This document shows, one piece after another, positions 61,811 to 64,000 of a DNA stretch of 64,000 bases; position 1 is the stretch's first letter; the number at the start of each line of letters is the position of its first letter. The translations under genes were made by a program, and so were the position numbers. The notes beneath the pieces were generated by a model. The model was not told the origin of the DNA and did no database searches. It was given only the letters and a program-made list of their open reading frames with translations. Source of the DNA: Agromyces protaetiae (GTDB taxonomy: Bacteria > Actinomycetota > Actinomycetes > Actinomycetales > Microbacteriaceae); NCBI RefSeq assembly GCF_030866785.1, contig NZ_CP133018.1, positions 558,001-622,000 of the forward strand, in the 5' to 3' direction.

Positions 61811-61897
61811 CCGAAGGCCCGGGTTTCTGCGGAAATTCCGGGCCATTCGTGTCGGTGCGGGCGATCGCACGCGCCGTCTCTCCGTCGAAAGGTGTGC

Positions 61898-62212
61898 ATG
61901 TCCGAGGTCGTCGTCACCGCCGTGTTCGTTCCCGCCGAAGGGAAGCGCGACGAGCTCGTCGCCGCGCTTCGCGAGGCCATCCCCGCGGTGCATGAGGAGC
62001 CGGGCTGCGTGCTCTATGCCATCCACGACGCCGAGGACGACACGATCACCATGCTCGAGAAGTGGTCATCGGCGGCCGAGCTCGACGCGCACGCGGTCGG
62101 TGCGCCCGTGACCCGGCTGAACCAGCTCATCGACGGCCTCATCGCCTCGCCGGTCGTCGTCACCCGCATGACCGCGATCCCCGCCGGCACCGACGAGCAG
62201 GGCCTCGTCTGA
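61898..62212 (+). CDS. antibiotic biosynthesis monooxygenase (ABM) domain protein
   Basis: 104 residues. EVVVTAVFVPAEGKRDELVA, the ferredoxin-like beta strand HEEPGCVLYAIHDAEDDTIT and MLEKWSSAAELDAHAVGAPV are standard for ABM/YgiN-like quinol monooxygenases. These cofactor-free dimers act on quinols or aromatic substrates; the true substrate is unknown. ATG 61898 with GAAAGG about nine bases upstream. Convergent with the IscA-like gene. Confidence 0.87.
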   Translation: MSEVVVTAVFVPAEGKRDELVAALREAIPAVHEEPGCVLYAIHDAEDDTITMLEKWSSAAELDAHAVGAPVTRLNQLIDGLIASPVVVTRMTAIPAGTDEQGLV

Positions 62213-62263
62213 CCTCGTACCCGCTCTGGCCTCGTACTCGCTCTGACCCTCTCGGCGTGAGCG

Positions 62264-62299
62264 CGAAGCGCCGCCGGGACGGATCCCGGCGGCGCTTCG
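62264..62299. terminator. bidirectional terminator, 16-bp perfect stem
   Basis: CGAAGCGCCGCCGGGA (62264-62279) and its exact complement (62284-62299) flank a CGGA loop, between the convergent ABM and IscA-like genes. It is preceded by a short direct repeat cctcgtac(c/t)cgctctg. Confidence 0.75.
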
Positions 62300-62315
62300 G
62301 GGCGTGAGGTCGGCG

Positions 62316-62606
62316 TCAGGCGGCCGCCTGCTGCCGGATGTCGAACGCGACGCGGCCTTCCTGGTCGACGCGTGCGTCGAGGGTCTTGTCGGCGAGTGCG
62401 ACGCTCGCGTCGGTGCCCAGGAACACGCGGGCGCCGTTCTGTTCCACGACGGCGTCGCCGGACTCGGGATGCTCCGCGATCGCGACGGCGAACTCGGTCG
62501 AGCCCGGCCCGGCCGCATCGATACGCAGGCCGCCGGTGCCGACCTGCTCGGCGCCTGACACGATCTCTTTGACGACGGTGCTTGCGGTGTCGGTGAGCGT
62601 GAGCAC
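62316..62606 (-). CDS. IscA/HesB-like fold protein without cysteines
   Basis: 96 residues. LTLTDTASTVVKEIVSGAEQ, GGLRIDAAGPGSTEFAVAIA and ARVFLGTDASVALADKTLD follow the A-type iron-sulfur carrier fold, but the three metal-binding Cys of IscA/ErpA are absent, so classical cluster transfer is unlikely. GTG 62606 has GGAAGGAAG about six bases upstream. Function unknown. Confidence 0.78.
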   Translation of the reverse strand: MLTLTDTASTVVKEIVSGAEQVGTGGLRIDAAGPGSTEFAVAIAEHPESGDAVVEQNGARVFLGTDASVALADKTLDARVDQEGRVAFDIRQQAAA

Positions 62607-62760
62607 GAATGCTTCCTTCCGTTCGCGGCACATGCGCCGGGCGGCACATGAACCCGCCACGATGCCGTGTTCTGGTTCGGGTCGCCACCCCTTGCACATC
62701 GGCCGCCGATGCGAGACCCTGCTCGACCGCGCGGCGCGTCATCCGCTCGTGGAGCGCGTC

Positions 62761-63384
62761 TCAGCTCGGCGGCACCGGGTACGGCTCGCTCTTGAGCAGC
62801 GCGGCGATGTGTGCGGCGTTGCGCGCGGCGGTCGCGGTGGCCGCGGCGGTCGTCTCGGGCGTCGACGGCAGATCGTTGTAATCGGTCTTCTCCATGGCGG
62901 CGCCGTTCCAGTAGGTCGCGCCCTGCGCGGGGATCGTGACGCCCACGTCGTTCAGGCCCTGCGCGACGTCGGCGACGATCGCGTGCGCGCCGTCCTCGTT
63001 GCCGACGACCGCGATCACGGCGACCTTGCCGAACATCGTCGGCCTGCCGGAGGCATCCGTCTCGGCGAGCTCGGCGTCCAGCCGCTCGAGCACGCGCTGC
63101 GCGACGCTCGACATGTGTCCCATCCAGGTGGGCGTCGAGAACACGATGACGTCGGCGGCGAGCACGCGATCGCGGATCGCCGGCCACGCGTCGCCGTCGC
63201 CCATGTCCTTCTCGACGCCGGGTGCGACGTCGTGGTCGACGACGCGCACGACGTCGGCCTCGGTGACGCCGTGCCGGCCGAGTTCGGCGAGCACCTCGCG
63301 GGCGAGCCGCTCGCTGCTGGACGGGGCTGGGCTCGGCTTCAACGAGCAGACGAGCGCGACGGCGGTGAGACCTTGAGCTTCCAT
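62761..63384 (-). CDS. flavodoxin-fold NAD(P)H-dependent reductase
   Basis: 207 residues. TAVALVCSLKPSPAPSSSERL (here TAVALVCSLKPSPAPS then SERLAREVLAELG) is the phosphate-binding loop for FMN, and VIVFSTPTWMGHMSSVAQRV with GATYWNGAAMEKTDY surrounds the isoalloxazine site, as in NADPH-dependent FMN reductases and WrbA-like quinone reductases. Donor and acceptor are unknown. ATG 63384. Divergent from the RHS gene at 63506. Confidence 0.87.
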   Translation of the reverse strand: MEAQGLTAVALVCSLKPSPAPSSSERLAREVLAELGRHGVTEADVVRVVDHDVAPGVEKDMGDGDAWPAIRDRVLAADVIVFSTPTWMGHMSSVAQRVLERLDAELAETDASGRPTMFGKVAVIAVVGNEDGAHAIVADVAQGLNDVGVTIPAQGATYWNGAAMEKTDYNDLPSTPETTAAATATAARNAAHIAALLKSEPYPVPPS

Positions 63385-63490
63385 GGTGCGAGCCTCGCCG
63401 GTCGGCGCGAGGGCGTCGAGGGGTTGACGGCGCGCGGGGCGGATGCCGCGATGCGGGGTTGTGCACGGGCCGGGACCAATCCATGCATAG

Positions 63491-63499
63491 TGGTATACT
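63491..63499 (+). promoter_or_regulatory. extended -10 promoter of the second RHS gene
   Basis: TGGTATACT, with TATACT ending six bases before ATG 63506, so the transcript should be leaderless. Near-consensus and unusually AT-rich for this DNA. Confidence 0.6.
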
Positions 63500-63505
63500 G
63501 CAAGA

Positions 63506-64000
63506 ATGGATGCGCAGATTTCACGTCGCGGTCGGCTGGTCACGGTGGCGCTCGGCGGGCTGGTGTGCGCCGCCCTGCTGGGCGGCGTCGTGTCGCCCGC
63601 GTGGGCGGCGGAGCCGGGCGACGGCGGCGGCTCGTCGTGGCCCGTGGGCGGCTTCGCCCTGGGCGACGAGGTCGAGGGGCTGATCGACGAACGATCGGGC
63701 GCGCTCTCGTTCGTGCTGCCGGCCGGCTCGCTCGGGTTGTCGTGGGATGCGCGGGCGGCGGCGGTGGACCGGCACGGGTTCGGTCACGGCTGGACGGTGG
63801 CCGGGGCCGGCTTCGTCGACACCGAGGGCGGCGTGCGGGTCTTTCCCGCGAGCGGTGGTGTGTTCCCCGCCGTGTCGAGCGTGCCGTCGGGGTTGTCGGG
63901 GTATGCGCTCGAGGATTTGCGGTTCGAGCAGGTGCCGGGGGTGGTGCCGGCCCGCGCGGACGGGCTGGCTGGCGAGCGCGCGTACGCGTTCCGGCTGATC
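63506..64000 (+). CDS. N-terminus of a second secreted RHS-type protein, cut by the right edge
   Basis: 165 residues are visible with no stop before the edge. Signal peptide RRGRLVTVALGGLVCAALLG ending near SPAWAAEP (about residue 35). From there it aligns by eye with residues 40-150 of the RHS protein at 56618: LGDEVEGLIDERSGALSF against LGGEVTGRIDERSGALTV, the RHGFGHGWTVAGAGFVDTEG block and GGVRVFPASGGVF. So it is a paralogue; RHS repeats and a variable C-terminus are expected beyond 64000. ATG 63506 follows TATACT by six bases. Confidence 0.8.
   Translation, partial: MDAQISRRGRLVTVALGGLVCAALLGGVVSPAWAAEPGDGGGSSWPVGGFALGDEVEGLIDERSGALSFVLPAGSLGLSWDARAAAVDRHGFGHGWTVAGAGFVDTEGGVRVFPASGGVFPAVSSVPSGLSGYALEDLRFEQVPGVVPARADGLAGERAYAFRLI

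Overview
The window is GC-rich chromosomal DNA of a Gram-positive actinobacterium, most probably a member of the Microbacteriaceae (Agromyces or Microbacterium-like). Grounds: a 32-residue bS22-type ribosomal protein, a menaquinone pathway, system II cytochrome c maturation, an LPxTG-anchored surface enzyme, many GTG starts, and very many genes whose start codon lies 6-7 bases after a TANNNT hexamer (leaderless transcription). The genus is an inference. I see no rRNA, CRISPR array, transposase or phage gene. Both edges cut a gene.

Layout. 1-21.6 kb is housekeeping on both strands: a membrane protein, GNAT and MarR genes, a winged-helix regulator preceded by a Cys-ending leaderless leader peptide, upp, tadA, a CDF metal exporter, proC, rlmC, a Tat-exported phosphoesterase, gntK, an ABC-2 drug exporter, a KtrAB-type potassium system, an EF-G-binding-protein relative beside bS22, an FAD/Rieske oxidoreductase and an archaeal-type aspS. 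21.8-26.7 kb is a compact operon for cytochrome c biogenesis (phosphatase, TlpA/ResA, CcdA, ResB, CcsB). 26.8-38.1 kb holds menC, B, E, A, D, F and the ubiE/menG methyltransferase, and 44.6-47.1 kb adds the polyprenyl diphosphate synthase for the menaquinone side chain and a ferredoxin reductase. Together these supply the quinone and cytochrome arms of the respiratory chain. MenH and MenI are not recognisable here.

38.3-44.6 kb is a surface module: a 1595-residue GH78 alpha-L-rhamnosidase with an LPSTG anchor, a LacI-type operator in its leader, and a secreted Amidase_6 protein. 47.2-52.2 kb has a prepilin peptidase, an alpha/beta hydrolase, an orphan AbiEi-like protein, a NUDIX hydrolase and YajQ. 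52.2-64 kb is more accessory in character: two paralogous cytoplasmic GH13 alpha-glucosidases, each with tRNA genes just beyond its 5' end (Tyr; Thr and Met), bracket an inositol-phosphatase-like gene, an M23 peptidase and a secreted RHS-repeat protein with an unusual membrane plus coiled-coil tail. A second, paralogous RHS gene begins at 63506 and runs off the right edge.

Intergenic DNA is rich in structure. At least three dispersed palindromic repeat families recur between unrelated genes, several tandem repeats lie in or between genes, and a nonamer (GGATGCCTC / GAGGCATCC) occurs about 40 times. All positions, motifs and counts come from reading the sequence; family names rest on remembered motifs, with no database search.
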